NCBI GenBank assembly: GCA_963728875.1
Contig: CAVSLJ010000001.1
Location: 248,001 to 312,000, forward strand
Origin: DASUPK01 sp963728875
GTDB taxonomy: Bacteria > Actinomycetota > Thermoleophilia > Solirubrobacterales > 70-9
Length of the DNA: 64,000 nt
Direction: 5' to 3'
Part shown: positions 29,828 to 37,135 of the stretch, piece after piece
How the letters are laid out: each line of letters begins with the position of its first letter
How positions within the stretch are numbered: position 1 is the stretch's first letter
The notes under the pieces: generated by a model
The model's input: only the letters and a program-made list of their open reading frames with translations
Databases searched by the model: none
Told to the model about the DNA's origin: nothing
Translations under genes and position numbers: made by a program

Positions 29828-30983
29828 GGACGACCTCGCCGATCGGGTCGAAGCGCAGGAAGTCCGACTCCTTGATCGCCTCCACGAGGGCCTGCGTGAC
29901 GAGCACCTCTCCGCCGAGCGCCCTGGTCACCACCCGGTGCGCGAGGTTGACGTCACCGCCGAAGTAGTCGCCGTCCCTGAATACCGCGGCGCCGTAGTGG
30001 AGCCCGACCCGGGGCTGCGGGCGCTCCTGGAAGAGAGCGAGGAAGCCGACGGCCCACTCGGTCAGCGTTGAGGGCTCCGGGGAGACCACCATCACCTCGT
30101 CGCCGATCGTCTTCACGATCGTCGCCTCGTTCGGGAGCGTCGCCTCGACCGTGTCGACGAACCGCTCGATCATGTCGAGGGCCTCCTCATCGCCCTCCTC
30201 CTCGGTGTAGCGGGTGAACCCCGTGAGGTCCACGAAGCAGAAGGTCATCGAGACCCGCGCGAGGCCGCGGCCGGCCCCGCCGATGTCCGCCTCCATGTGC
30301 CCGACCACGTCCTGCTCGATGTAGAAGCGCAGGTAGCGGTTGTGCATGTACTCCATCAGCGGACCGGTGACCGGGATCAGGTCGGCCGCGAGCTCGCCCA
30401 TCTCCTCCGCGATCTCGAGCGGCGGAACCTCCTCCTGCATCAGGGGCTCGTGGATGTAGAGGTGGAACAGCCGCACCTCGGCGTCGGCGACCTTCCGGAT
30501 CGACTGGGCGTAGACGCGAACGAGCTGGAGGAACGCGACCAGCGGGAATCCGGAGGCGAGAACGTCGGCGCAATGGCGCATCGCCCCCAGGTCCTGCTCG
30601 TTGAGCATCCCCTCGGCCCCCATCGGGGTGCCCAGCAGGGTCATCAGCCTGTCGATCAGCTCGGGCTCGAGGCCGGTCGATTCGGCGGCCTGCTCCTGCG
30701 TGTACCGGCCCTCGGGGATTTGGAAGATGTCCTCGGCGTAGCCGAAGGCGAGTCGGCCGCCGTGAGCCGCCTCGCGAATCGCGTCGACCGAGTAGCCCCT
30801 CTCCCTCATCCGGGCGATCACGCGGGCCTGCGCCGCGGAGGCGGGGCTCCAGCGGCCGTCCTCGACCGGGACGAGCCCCTCGTCGGCCCAGCGCTTCAGG
30901 GTGGACACCGAGACGCCGGCGATCCTGCTGGCTTCGGCGAGGGAGATCGCGTTGCCCTGCTCGCCGCCGTCGGCCGGACTCAC
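29769..30983 (-). CDS. MerR-type HTH protein with class III nucleotide cyclase domain
   Basis: 404 residues in three parts. Residues 13-65 form a MerR-like winged helix (SLAEASRIAGVSVSTLKRWA). Residues about 80-220 resemble the autoinhibitory regulatory domain of Rv1264-type adenylate cyclases. Residues about 235-400 are a class III cyclase: metal aspartates in FVDLTGFT and TIGDEVM, the adenine-selecting lysine in IVKTIGDE, and the transition-state Asn/Arg pair in GGDVNLAHRV. All catalytic positions seem present, so cAMP synthesis is likely. DNA binding coupled to cyclase activity is inference. A 185-nt structured leader precedes it. Confidence 0.82.
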   Translation of the reverse strand: MSPADGGEQGNAISLAEASRIAGVSVSTLKRWADEGLVPVEDGRWSPASAAQARVIARMRERGYSVDAIREAAHGGRLAFGYAEDIFQIPEGRYTQEQAAESTGLEPELIDRLMTLLGTPMGAEGMLNEQDLGAMRHCADVLASGFPLVAFLQLVRVYAQSIRKVADAEVRLFHLYIHEPLMQEEVPPLEIAEEMGELAADLIPVTGPLMEYMHNRYLRFYIEQDVVGHMEADIGGAGRGLARVSMTFCFVDLTGFTRYTEEEGDEEALDMIERFVDTVEATLPNEATIVKTIGDEVMVVSPEPSTLTEWAVGFLALFQERPQPRVGLHYGAAVFRDGDYFGGDVNLAHRVVTRALGGEVLVTQALVEAIKESDFLRFDPIGEVVLKGFPEAISLYIAHPAIED

Positions 30984-31169
30984 TCGCGGCCTCCGGCAGG
31001 CGTGGTTTCCGAAAGCAGCGACGGGGTCCCAGGACCCCGTCGCCTGCGGGCATTCGGCCCGCTTCGTCGGCCAGCGGCGCTGATACGCCTCGCGGAGTCC
31101 TGTCGCCGGTCCCAGTCGCCGGGGGACCCGCGGACCGGGGATCCGCTTCCGGCCCGAGCTCTTTCGATC
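30984..31169 (-). promoter_or_regulatory. Long structured 5' leader of the MerR-cyclase gene
   Basis: Between the predicted transcription start and the coding start are at least four stems: a perfect 12-pair hairpin (31018-31043), a 6-pair hairpin GCGGGC/GCCCGC (31046-31062), GGCG/CGCC (31076-31089) and a longer stem with internal loop (about 31091-31133). The 12-pair stem is followed by TGCTTTC, which could be a weak attenuator. No known riboswitch motif was recognised. Confidence 0.45.
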
Positions 31170-31175
31170 GAGTCG

Positions 31176-31203
31176 AGCTTACGCTCATGGCGGGCCAAGT
31201 CAA
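31176..31203 (-). promoter_or_regulatory. Promoter of the MerR-cyclase transcript
   Basis: Minus-strand TTGACT (31198-31203) and TAAGCT (31176-31181) with a 16-base spacer, one of the best consensus promoters in the window. Confidence 0.55.
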
Positions 31204-31238
31204 TGGCAGTGGACGGGAGCACTGGTTCCGGCCCGCGC

Positions 31239-31667
31239 CTAGTCGACGGCGAGGTGTGGGTATTTCTCCGAGACGACCTGGCGATAGCGGGAGAACAACG
31301 GCTTGGCCGCGGGGAAGAAGCGGAGGGCCGCCCCCGGGTCCTCGACGCTGGTCCGAAGCCGGCCCCGGGCGATGGCGATTGCTGGGTTCTCGCGGCCCTG
31401 GAAGACGCGGTTGGCGACCGCCGACTCCATGCTGAGCCGGAGCTTGGGGTGGATGCGCTCCCGCTGAGAGAAGTTCCAGCTCAGGCAGTGCCGGCCGCCC
31501 TCGTCGCGCGACACGTTCACGACCAGCTTCAGGTCCGGAAACTCGATGCGCAGCGGCGCCGCCGCGGCCCGCAGGCGAGGTCCGTCGTCCGGATCCGTGT
31601 CGATGTCGCGCAGCACGATGTTGAGGATGTCCTTGAGCTCCTTCTTGGTCAGGTCCTGGGCTGTCAC
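31239..31667 (-). CDS. SCP2 sterol-carrier-like domain protein
   Basis: 142 residues. The pattern LRIEFPDLKLVVNVSRD, LSWNFSQRERIHPKLRLSM, VFQGRENPAIAIARGRL followed by an acidic-helix C-terminus resembles small SCP2-like proteins that bind lipids. No signal peptide, so cytosolic. GAGGG lies about eight bases before the GTG at 31667. The call rests on fold-pattern recognition, and a different lipid-binding family is possible. The next gene upstream is a 66-residue basic helical protein. Confidence 0.6.
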   Translation of the reverse strand: MTAQDLTKKELKDILNIVLRDIDTDPDDGPRLRAAAAPLRIEFPDLKLVVNVSRDEGGRHCLSWNFSQRERIHPKLRLSMESAVANRVFQGRENPAIAIARGRLRTSVEDPGAALRFFPAAKPLFSRYRQVVSEKYPHLAVD

Positions 31668-31688
31668 GCTCTGACCCTCAACCTGAGG

Positions 31689-31889
31689 TCAACTCTTCCG
31701 CCTGCCGCGTACGGAGGATTCGACCTTGCCGAGACCCTCACGGACGCCTCGGGCGCGCTTGGCCACCTCGTCGAGCAGCTCGACGGCGCGGTCGCGCGTG
31801 CTCGCCGCCGGCCCCGCCGTCGCCTCGAAGGTGCGCTCGATCGCCGAGCGCAGGGCCTCCGACGGCTTCTCGGGTACGGGCAGCTTCAT
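31689..31889 (-). CDS. Small helical basic protein (66 aa)
   Basis: Hypothetical protein, rich in Ala, Arg and Glu with amphipathic helical periodicity (ALRSAIERTFEATAG, RAVELLDEVAKRARGVREGL) and a basic end. It resembles phasin-like or nucleoid-like small helical proteins only in composition. TAGTGT at 31896-31901 is six bases before the ATG. It is divergent from the nucleoside phosphorylase with 41 bp between start codons. Confidence 0.65.
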   Translation of the reverse strand: MKLPVPEKPSEALRSAIERTFEATAGPAASTRDRAVELLDEVAKRARGVREGLGKVESSVRGRRKS

Positions 31890-31918
31890 GGGTCCACACT
31901 ACCCCCGGGCGACGCCCA

Positions 31919-31924
31919 TATGCT
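31919..31924 (+). promoter_or_regulatory. -10 element of leaderless phosphorylase mRNA
   Basis: TATGCT, six bases before the ATG at 31931. Confidence 0.5.
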
Positions 31925-31930
31925 CGCGCG

Positions 31931-32647
31931 ATGCCGCTCCACCTCAGGCCGAGCGCGCCGTACGCGCCGGACGCCCTGCTGCCGGGCGACCCGGCTCGCG
32001 CGCTCGCGCTCGCCCAGCAGCTCCTCACTGAGCCCAAGATGAGCAACCACGCCCGTGGGCTCTGGGGGTACACAGGGGAGACTCCGGAGGGACGCACCCT
32101 CAGCATCCAGTCGACCGGCATGGGCGGGCCCAGCGCCGCGATCGTGCTCCACGAGCTGGCGGAGCTCGGTGTGAAGCGCGCCATCCGGGTCGGTACCTGC
32201 GGAGCGATCGACCCTGACCTCAGCCACGGCCGGCTCGTGGTCACGGGCGACGCGCTGGCGGAGGACGGCACCAGCCGCGCCCTCGGCGCCGACGAGACCG
32301 TCGCCCCCGATCCGGAGCTCACGGCCCGGCTGGCAGCCGCGCTGCCCGCGGGGGGAGCCCCGGCGCGGATCGTGACGACCGATCTCTTCTATGGCGCCGA
32401 GCCCGAATCGAGCGGGCCTCCCCCCGCGCGCGCCGATGCCTGGCGCCGGCGCGGGGCCGTCGCGGTCGAGATGGAGGCGGCGACCGTGTTCACGCTGGGC
32501 CACCTGCTCGGGATCGCCACCGGGTGCGTGCTGGCGGTCTCCGACACCTTCCAGGCTGGGACCAGGCGCCGAATCGACGACGATGCCCTGTCGGAGGCGG
32601 CGGAGCGCATGGGCGCCCTCGCGGCCGGCGCCCTCAACTCCGGCTAG
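31931..32647 (+). CDS. Purine/uridine nucleoside phosphorylase family protein
   Basis: Phosphorolytic salvage of nucleosides. NP-I family (DeoD/Udp type) with the phosphate-binding LLPGDPARA, STGMGGPSAAIVLHEL, VGTCGAIDPDL and the ribose-binding AVEMEAATVFTLG; AVSDTFQAG holds the base-contacting aspartate, which favours purine nucleosides. 238 residues, normal. Together with hpt it supports purine salvage. Its 3' end overlaps the convergent coiled-coil gene by 14 bp. Confidence 0.9.
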   Translation: MPLHLRPSAPYAPDALLPGDPARALALAQQLLTEPKMSNHARGLWGYTGETPEGRTLSIQSTGMGGPSAAIVLHELAELGVKRAIRVGTCGAIDPDLSHGRLVVTGDALAEDGTSRALGADETVAPDPELTARLAAALPAGGAPARIVTTDLFYGAEPESSGPPPARADAWRRRGAVAVEMEAATVFTLGHLLGIATGCVLAVSDTFQAGTRRRIDDDALSEAAERMGALAAGALNSG

Positions 32648-32975
32648 AGGGTCCGGATCGCGCGGAGTCGCGCTCCCGCCGGAGCTCCGCCAGCTCGCGC
32701 GTCACCCGATCGAGCGTGTCCTCCACCGTCTCGAGCCGCTCCGAGACCGCCCGCAGGCGTCGCGCCAGGCGGTCGACGTCGTTGCCGGTCGGCAGGTTCA
32801 GGTTGCGGATCGCGCTCGCGCCCGCCTGCGAGGCGCGCTCCCGCGCCCCGAAAGCCACCTGCAGGGCCTGCTTCATCCACGGGTTGTCGACCAGCAGCTG
32901 GGCGAGGTCGCCCAGCGCGCCTTCGCTGCGCGAGTAGGTGCGATCCCGTGTGCCTTCGCCGCCGCTCTCGTCCAT
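32634..32975 (-). CDS. Coiled-coil protein of unknown function
   Basis: 113 residues. A central segment (LLVDNPWMKQALQVAFGARER) is followed by a strong heptad coiled coil (DVDRLARRLRAVSERLETVEDTL to RELAELRRER, quoted in parts) and a polar tail. The start is taken as ATG 32975 because the upstream extension to 33041 is compositionally unlike the rest. It resembles small polymer-granule or cell-division coiled-coil proteins, but no family is recognised. Confidence 0.6.
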   Translation of the reverse strand: MDESGGEGTRDRTYSRSEGALGDLAQLLVDNPWMKQALQVAFGARERASQAGASAIRNLNLPTGNDVDRLARRLRAVSERLETVEDTLDRVTRELAELRRERDSARSGPSSRS

Positions 32976-33110
32976 ATCGTTCACGCACGGTACCGCGACG
33001 GATGAGCTCCGGTGGGGTTCTTCCCTACGCATGGATCGCACCCATTCCCTACCGCTTCACTCAACTATGTTCCCAGGCATGTTTTTGGCGTTAGGGACGA
33101 CGGTTCCCCG

Positions 33111-33139
33111 TTGCAAAGGATTGGGGGAGTCAGTAGCGT
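33111..33139 (+). promoter_or_regulatory. Promoter of the cell-wall enzyme gene
   Basis: TTGCAA (33111-33116), 17 bases, TAGCGT (33134-33139). Leader of about 70 nt containing the palindrome GGTCGCGACC; a c-di-AMP (ydaO) riboswitch was considered and not supported. Confidence 0.45.
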
Positions 33140-33214
33140 CCGCCGTGCCTGCGGGTGCGGGGAGGTCGCGACCGGCAGACCCACAGGGTTTCGCGGGCAG
33201 GATCGGCTAGCCAA

Positions 33215-35650
33215 ATGACCAGAAAGCTTCTCGTAATCATCGCCCTAGGCGCAGCGCTGGCGATTGTCGGTGCGGGAACGGCAACCTCGCTCACCGTCGG
33301 CGGCGTTCAGGTCAACTCCCCGACCGACGGCGTCCTGCCGGCGTGCGCGAACCTGAACGACGACGATGGCGATGGCCTCGTCGACCTCGGCGACCCGGGC
33401 TGCAGCGGCCCGCTCGACACCTCCGAGTACAACGCTCCCACCTCCGGGGGCTCCGGTGGCAGCTCCGGAGGGGGCACGACCACCTCCGGCGGGTCGGGCA
33501 GCACGACGACGACGCCGAGCGGCGGTGGCACGACGACCACCACCGGCGGCGGCTCGAACGGGAACTCGAGCGGCAAGGCCGGCAACAAGACCTCCGGCGC
33601 CAAGACCCCGGGCCTGTTCGGCAAGCAGGCGAAGAAGGGCCAGGGCGCCAAGGACGTCGCCAGCGGCGAGAAGGCGAAGATCGAGCAGCCCAGCCTCCGC
33701 AACCCCGACGGCTCGCCCGCCGACACCAACCCCGGGCTCACTGTGGCCACGTTCGGCCCGGCTCCGATCGGCGTCCCCAACTTCGTCATCGACTCCTTCG
33801 AGATCCCGCCGTTCCTCCTCCCCATCTACCAGTCCTGCGGGACCGAGTACGGGATCCCGTGGCAGGTGCTCGCCTCGATCAACAAGATCGAGACCGCGTT
33901 CGGGACCAACCTGAACGTCTCCTCGGCCGGCGCCGAGGGTTGGATGCAGTTCATCCCCTCCACCTGGGCGGCCTACGGGGTCGACGCCAATGGCGACGGC
34001 CGGAAGGATCCGTACAACCCCGTCGATGCGATCTGCGCCGCGGCTCGTTACCTCAGGGCGGCGGGCGGCGACAAGGACATCCGCCAGGCGATCTTCGCCT
34101 ACAACCATGCCGACTGGTACGTCGACGAGGTCCTCCTCGGAGCCAACCAGTACGGCAAGCTCCCGGACGCCCTGGTCGGCTCGCTCACGGGGCTCACCGA
34201 GGGCGCCCACTTCCCGGTCGCCGCTGACGCCCGCTATGCCGACGACATCAACGACGCCGCCGCGCTGGCCCGCTCGACCACCCAGCGGAAGGGCGCCGGG
34301 AACGCCGCGGACGTGATCAGCTCGGACGCCAGCCGCCGAAGCATCAACGTCTACTCGAGCCTCAACGCTCCGGTCGTCGCCGTCAACGACGGCGTCATCA
34401 AGAAGATGGGAAACAGCCCGAAGCTCGGCAAATACCTCGTCCTCCAGGACGCCTACGGCAATCAGTACACCTACGCGCACCTTGGGTCGATCGCAGCCAC
34501 CCACCCGGTGCCGCGCCAGCAGAGCCTCTCCGCCAAGGACTTCAAGCTCCAGACCCCGGACGACAACGCCCCGACGACCCCGGCCACCGCGGGCGACAAC
34601 TCCGGCGGGGGCTCCGCGAAGGCCGCCAAGCCGGCCGCCAAGGCCGCTCCTGCCAACTCCGAGAACACGCGCCAGCGGCTCTTCGCCCTGCCGCAGCGCT
34701 CGGGCAACGGTGGCCAGCCCAGCGTCACCGGCCAGCTCGATCAGCTGCTCGGCCGCAGCGTCCCCGGCTACGAGACCTTCAAGTCCGCGCTCTCCTCGAG
34801 CGTCCAGTTCGACTCCAACACGATGCAGATGAAGCCGCTCAAGAAGGGCTCCAAGGTGACCGGCGGGACGGTCATCGGCCGGGTCGGTCAGCCCGATGCC
34901 CAGCCGCCGCACCTCAACTTCGCCATCCGGCCCGCCGGCCGCGGCGCTCCCACCATCGACCCGAAGCCGATCCTCGATGGCTGGAAGCTGCTCGAGACCA
35001 CCGCGATCTACCGCGCGGCCGACAAGAACCCCTTCTCCGACAACGCGACCGTCGGCCAGGTCCTGCTGATGTCGAAGGCGGCGCTCCAGCAGCGGGTCCT
35101 CAACGACCCGGCTCTCTCCATCTACGCCTGCGGTCGCCAGAACATCCAGAACGGCGAGATCGATCGCCGCGTGCTCGCGGTGATGGAGTACCTGGTCGCC
35201 AAGGGGTACCGCCTCACGATCACCTCGCTGAAGTGCGGCCACTCCTACCTGACCGCATCGGGCAACGTCTCGGCGCACTCCTACGGCTCGGCGGTCGACA
35301 TCGCGGCGGTCAACGGAATCCCGATCGAGGGTCATCAGGGGCCGGGCACGATCACCGAGGCGGTGATCAAGGACCTCCTGCTGCTCCAGGGCGCAATGCG
35401 TCCCGCGCAGATCATCTCCCTGATGGACCTCGGCCCGCCGACCTTCATCCTGCCCGACCACTACAACCACATCCACGTCGGCTACACGTTCACGACCGGC
35501 GGCAGCTCGATCAAACAGCTCGGCCAGATCCTCAAGCCTGAGCAGTGGCAGCGGCTGATCCAGCGCCTCGGCGAGATCCAGAACCCGAAGGTGCCGGCGA
35601 AGCCGTCCGCCGCCGCGTTGCCCGCCAAGGGCCCGAACAACGGCGACTAG
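33215..35650 (+). CDS. Secreted cell-wall enzyme: lytic transglycosylase + degenerate M23 + M15-like domains
   Basis: 811 residues. N-terminal signal segment (LLVIIALGAALAIVGAG), a Gly/Ser/Thr linker (about 75-125), then an SLT lytic transglycosylase domain with the catalytic-type glutamate in SINKIETAFG and GWMQFIPSTWAAYG (about 215-300). Next an M23/LytM-like region (about 375-425 and 545-580) that lacks the HxxxD pair and has HLN in place of the HxH, so probably not catalytic. The C-terminus (about 660-760) carries SAHSYGSAVDIAAV and DHYNHIHVGY, the zinc ligands of M15/VanY-type carboxypeptidases. ATG 33215 is chosen for the signal peptide. Predicted to remodel peptidoglycan outside the cell. 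Confidence 0.85.
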   Translation: MTRKLLVIIALGAALAIVGAGTATSLTVGGVQVNSPTDGVLPACANLNDDDGDGLVDLGDPGCSGPLDTSEYNAPTSGGSGGSSGGGTTTSGGSGSTTTTPSGGGTTTTTGGGSNGNSSGKAGNKTSGAKTPGLFGKQAKKGQGAKDVASGEKAKIEQPSLRNPDGSPADTNPGLTVATFGPAPIGVPNFVIDSFEIPPFLLPIYQSCGTEYGIPWQVLASINKIETAFGTNLNVSSAGAEGWMQFIPSTWAAYGVDANGDGRKDPYNPVDAICAAARYLRAAGGDKDIRQAIFAYNHADWYVDEVLLGANQYGKLPDALVGSLTGLTEGAHFPVAADARYADDINDAAALARSTTQRKGAGNAADVISSDASRRSINVYSSLNAPVVAVNDGVIKKMGNSPKLGKYLVLQDAYGNQYTYAHLGSIAATHPVPRQQSLSAKDFKLQTPDDNAPTTPATAGDNSGGGSAKAAKPAAKAAPANSENTRQRLFALPQRSGNGGQPSVTGQLDQLLGRSVPGYETFKSALSSSVQFDSNTMQMKPLKKGSKVTGGTVIGRVGQPDAQPPHLNFAIRPAGRGAPTIDPKPILDGWKLLETTAIYRAADKNPFSDNATVGQVLLMSKAALQQRVLNDPALSIYACGRQNIQNGEIDRRVLAVMEYLVAKGYRLTITSLKCGHSYLTASGNVSAHSYGSAVDIAAVNGIPIEGHQGPGTITEAVIKDLLLLQGAMRPAQIISLMDLGPPTFILPDHYNHIHVGYTFTTGGSSIKQLGQILKPEQWQRLIQRLGEIQNPKVPAKPSAAALPAKGPNNGD

Positions 35651-35660
35651 CAAGCCTGCG

Positions 35661-36380
35661 ATCACCAGAGCCACCTTCGTTCAGCTCGAGCTGGCGGGGA
35701 GGATCGGCCTGCCGGAGGGCCGCTACCTGGTCAGGGATGGAGACGCCGAGCGCGTCCTGATCGTCGAGGAGCTGGGAGCGCCCCGCCCGAGGCGGCGGGC
35801 CGGGAAGAGGTCGAAGCCGATCGATCCCGGCGGTCCCGGGGAGACCCCGGTGACGCGATTGACCGTCACCGGAGAGCGAATCGAGACTCCAGATCAGGGC
35901 AGCGCCTGGCTCAAGGGGATGATGGGAAGCGGCGGCGAGGGGGCCGCCGAGGTTCGGGCGGCGACACGGATCGTGAACCGGGCCCTGAGCGCACTGCGCG
36001 CCGCAGCGCGCGATCCGCTGGTCCAGGACATCGGGGCGACCAGGGCGCTCGCCGTCAGGCTCGGACACGGAACCGGCGACGAGCTGGCAGACGGCCGCTG
36101 GACCGAGGCACGGGAGCTGGCGCGCCCGCGCCGGGGACGACTCGACGACGTCGAGCCGCAATCCCGCGTGGCAGCGGTGCTCGCGGGTCGCGATGACGTG
36201 CATCCCGCCGAGACTCTCCTGCTCCGCGCCCGGCTGGACGTCCAGCAGGGGCGTCGCGACGAGGCCCTCTACGGCCTGCGAGCGGCGCGCGCGGCGCTCG
36301 AGGAGCAGCCCGGCTCCCGGCAGAAGGAGCTGCTGAAGGAGCTGGCGGCAGTCGAGGAGAAGCTGGGGGAAGCCGACTAG
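35661..36380 (+). CDS. Hypothetical protein with TPR-like C-terminus, start unresolved
   Basis: The first canonical start is GTG 35850 (176 residues), but the same frame is clearly coding upstream to about 35655 (ATFVQLELAGRIGLPEGRY, LVRDGDAERVLIVEEL), with G/C-rich third positions and no ATG, GTG or TTG. ATC 35661 and CTG 35691 are the only near-start codons after the previous stop. The C-terminal part (HPAETLLLRARLDVQQGRRD onward) is helical with a TPR-like pattern. The stop shares CTAG with the sirtuin gene. No family recognised. Confidence 0.6.
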   Translation: MTRATFVQLELAGRIGLPEGRYLVRDGDAERVLIVEELGAPRPRRRAGKRSKPIDPGGPGETPVTRLTVTGERIETPDQGSAWLKGMMGSGGEGAAEVRAATRIVNRALSALRAAARDPLVQDIGATRALAVRLGHGTGDELADGRWTEARELARPRRGRLDDVEPQSRVAAVLAGRDDVHPAETLLLRARLDVQQGRRDEALYGLRAARAALEEQPGSRQKELLKELAAVEEKLGEAD

Positions 36381-37135
36381 AGAGCCGCGAGAACCGCTTC
36401 GAGGTCGGCGACCACGTCGCCGTCCATGCGAACCACCGCGTTGGCGTCGAAGGGCGTCGGGCCGATCGTGATCACCGCGATGCCGCCGCCGCTGCGCAAG
36501 GTCACCGAAGGCAGCCCGGCGACCGGGAACACCTCGAGCGAGGAGCCGATGCAGAGCATCAGCTCGGCCCGCTCAGCGAGCGTTTCGGCCTCATCGATCG
36601 CCTCGGCCGGAAGCAGCTCGCCGAAGAGGACGACGTCGGGCTTCACGTCGCCACCGCACGTCGTGCAGATCGCGGCGCCGCGCCCGTCGAAGAGGTCCGT
36701 GACCTGCTCCCGCGGAAAGCTTCCGCCGCAGCTCTGACAGCTCGCCGTGCGGATCGAGCCGTGCACCTCGATCACCCGCTCCGAGCCGCCCCTCTGGTGG
36801 AGGCCGTCGATGTTCTGCGTGATCACGGCGTCGAGGAGGCCGCGCCGCTCGAGCTCCGCGAGTGCCCGGTGAGCACCGTTGGGCTCCACGCCGCCGAGCA
36901 GATCCAGGCGGTGGCGGTAGAAGCCCCAGAAGCGGGCGGGATCGCGGCGGAACGCGTCGATGTGCGCTACCTCCATCGGGTCGACCTTCTCCCAGATGCC
37001 CTCGCCGGGCGTCCGGAAGTCCGGGATCCCGCTCGGCACCGAGATCCCGGCTCCCGTGAGCGCCACCGTGCAGGAGGACTCACGGATCAGCGCCGCGAGG
37101 CGCTGCGCCTGATCGGTTGCTACTTGCCCTGCCAC
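36377..37135 (-). CDS. NAD-dependent protein deacylase (sirtuin, Sir2)
   Basis: Removes acyl groups from lysines using NAD+. 252 residues: GAGISVPSGIPDFR, the catalytic histidine in ITQNIDGLHQRGG and VIEVHGSI, zinc site CQSCGG/CTTCGG, VLFGELLP and GSSLEVFPVAGLP. GTG 37135 is preferred since it gives a family-typical N-terminus and overlaps the end of the beta-oxidation gene by 16 bp, implying cotranscription. Sirtuins often regulate acyl-CoA enzymes, so the pairing with a beta-oxidation gene makes sense. The longer frame to 37369 is a shadow. Confidence 0.93.
   Translation of the reverse strand: MAGQVATDQAQRLAALIRESSCTVALTGAGISVPSGIPDFRTPGEGIWEKVDPMEVAHIDAFRRDPARFWGFYRHRLDLLGGVEPNGAHRALAELERRGLLDAVITQNIDGLHQRGGSERVIEVHGSIRTASCQSCGGSFPREQVTDLFDGRGAAICTTCGGDVKPDVVLFGELLPAEAIDEAETLAERAELMLCIGSSLEVFPVAGLPSVTLRSGGGIAVITIGPTPFDANAVVRMDGDVVADLEAVLAAL

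Noticed and set aside
33140..33214. Possible c-di-AMP (ydaO) riboswitch before the cell-wall enzyme gene
   Set aside because: Genes of this kind often carry one and the leader has a palindrome, but the conserved ydaO blocks are not present and about 70 nt is too short.
33245..35674. 809-codon minus-strand open frame opposite the cell-wall enzyme
   Set aside because: Antisense frame typical of GC-rich genes; no family features, while the plus strand has signal peptide and three recognisable domains.
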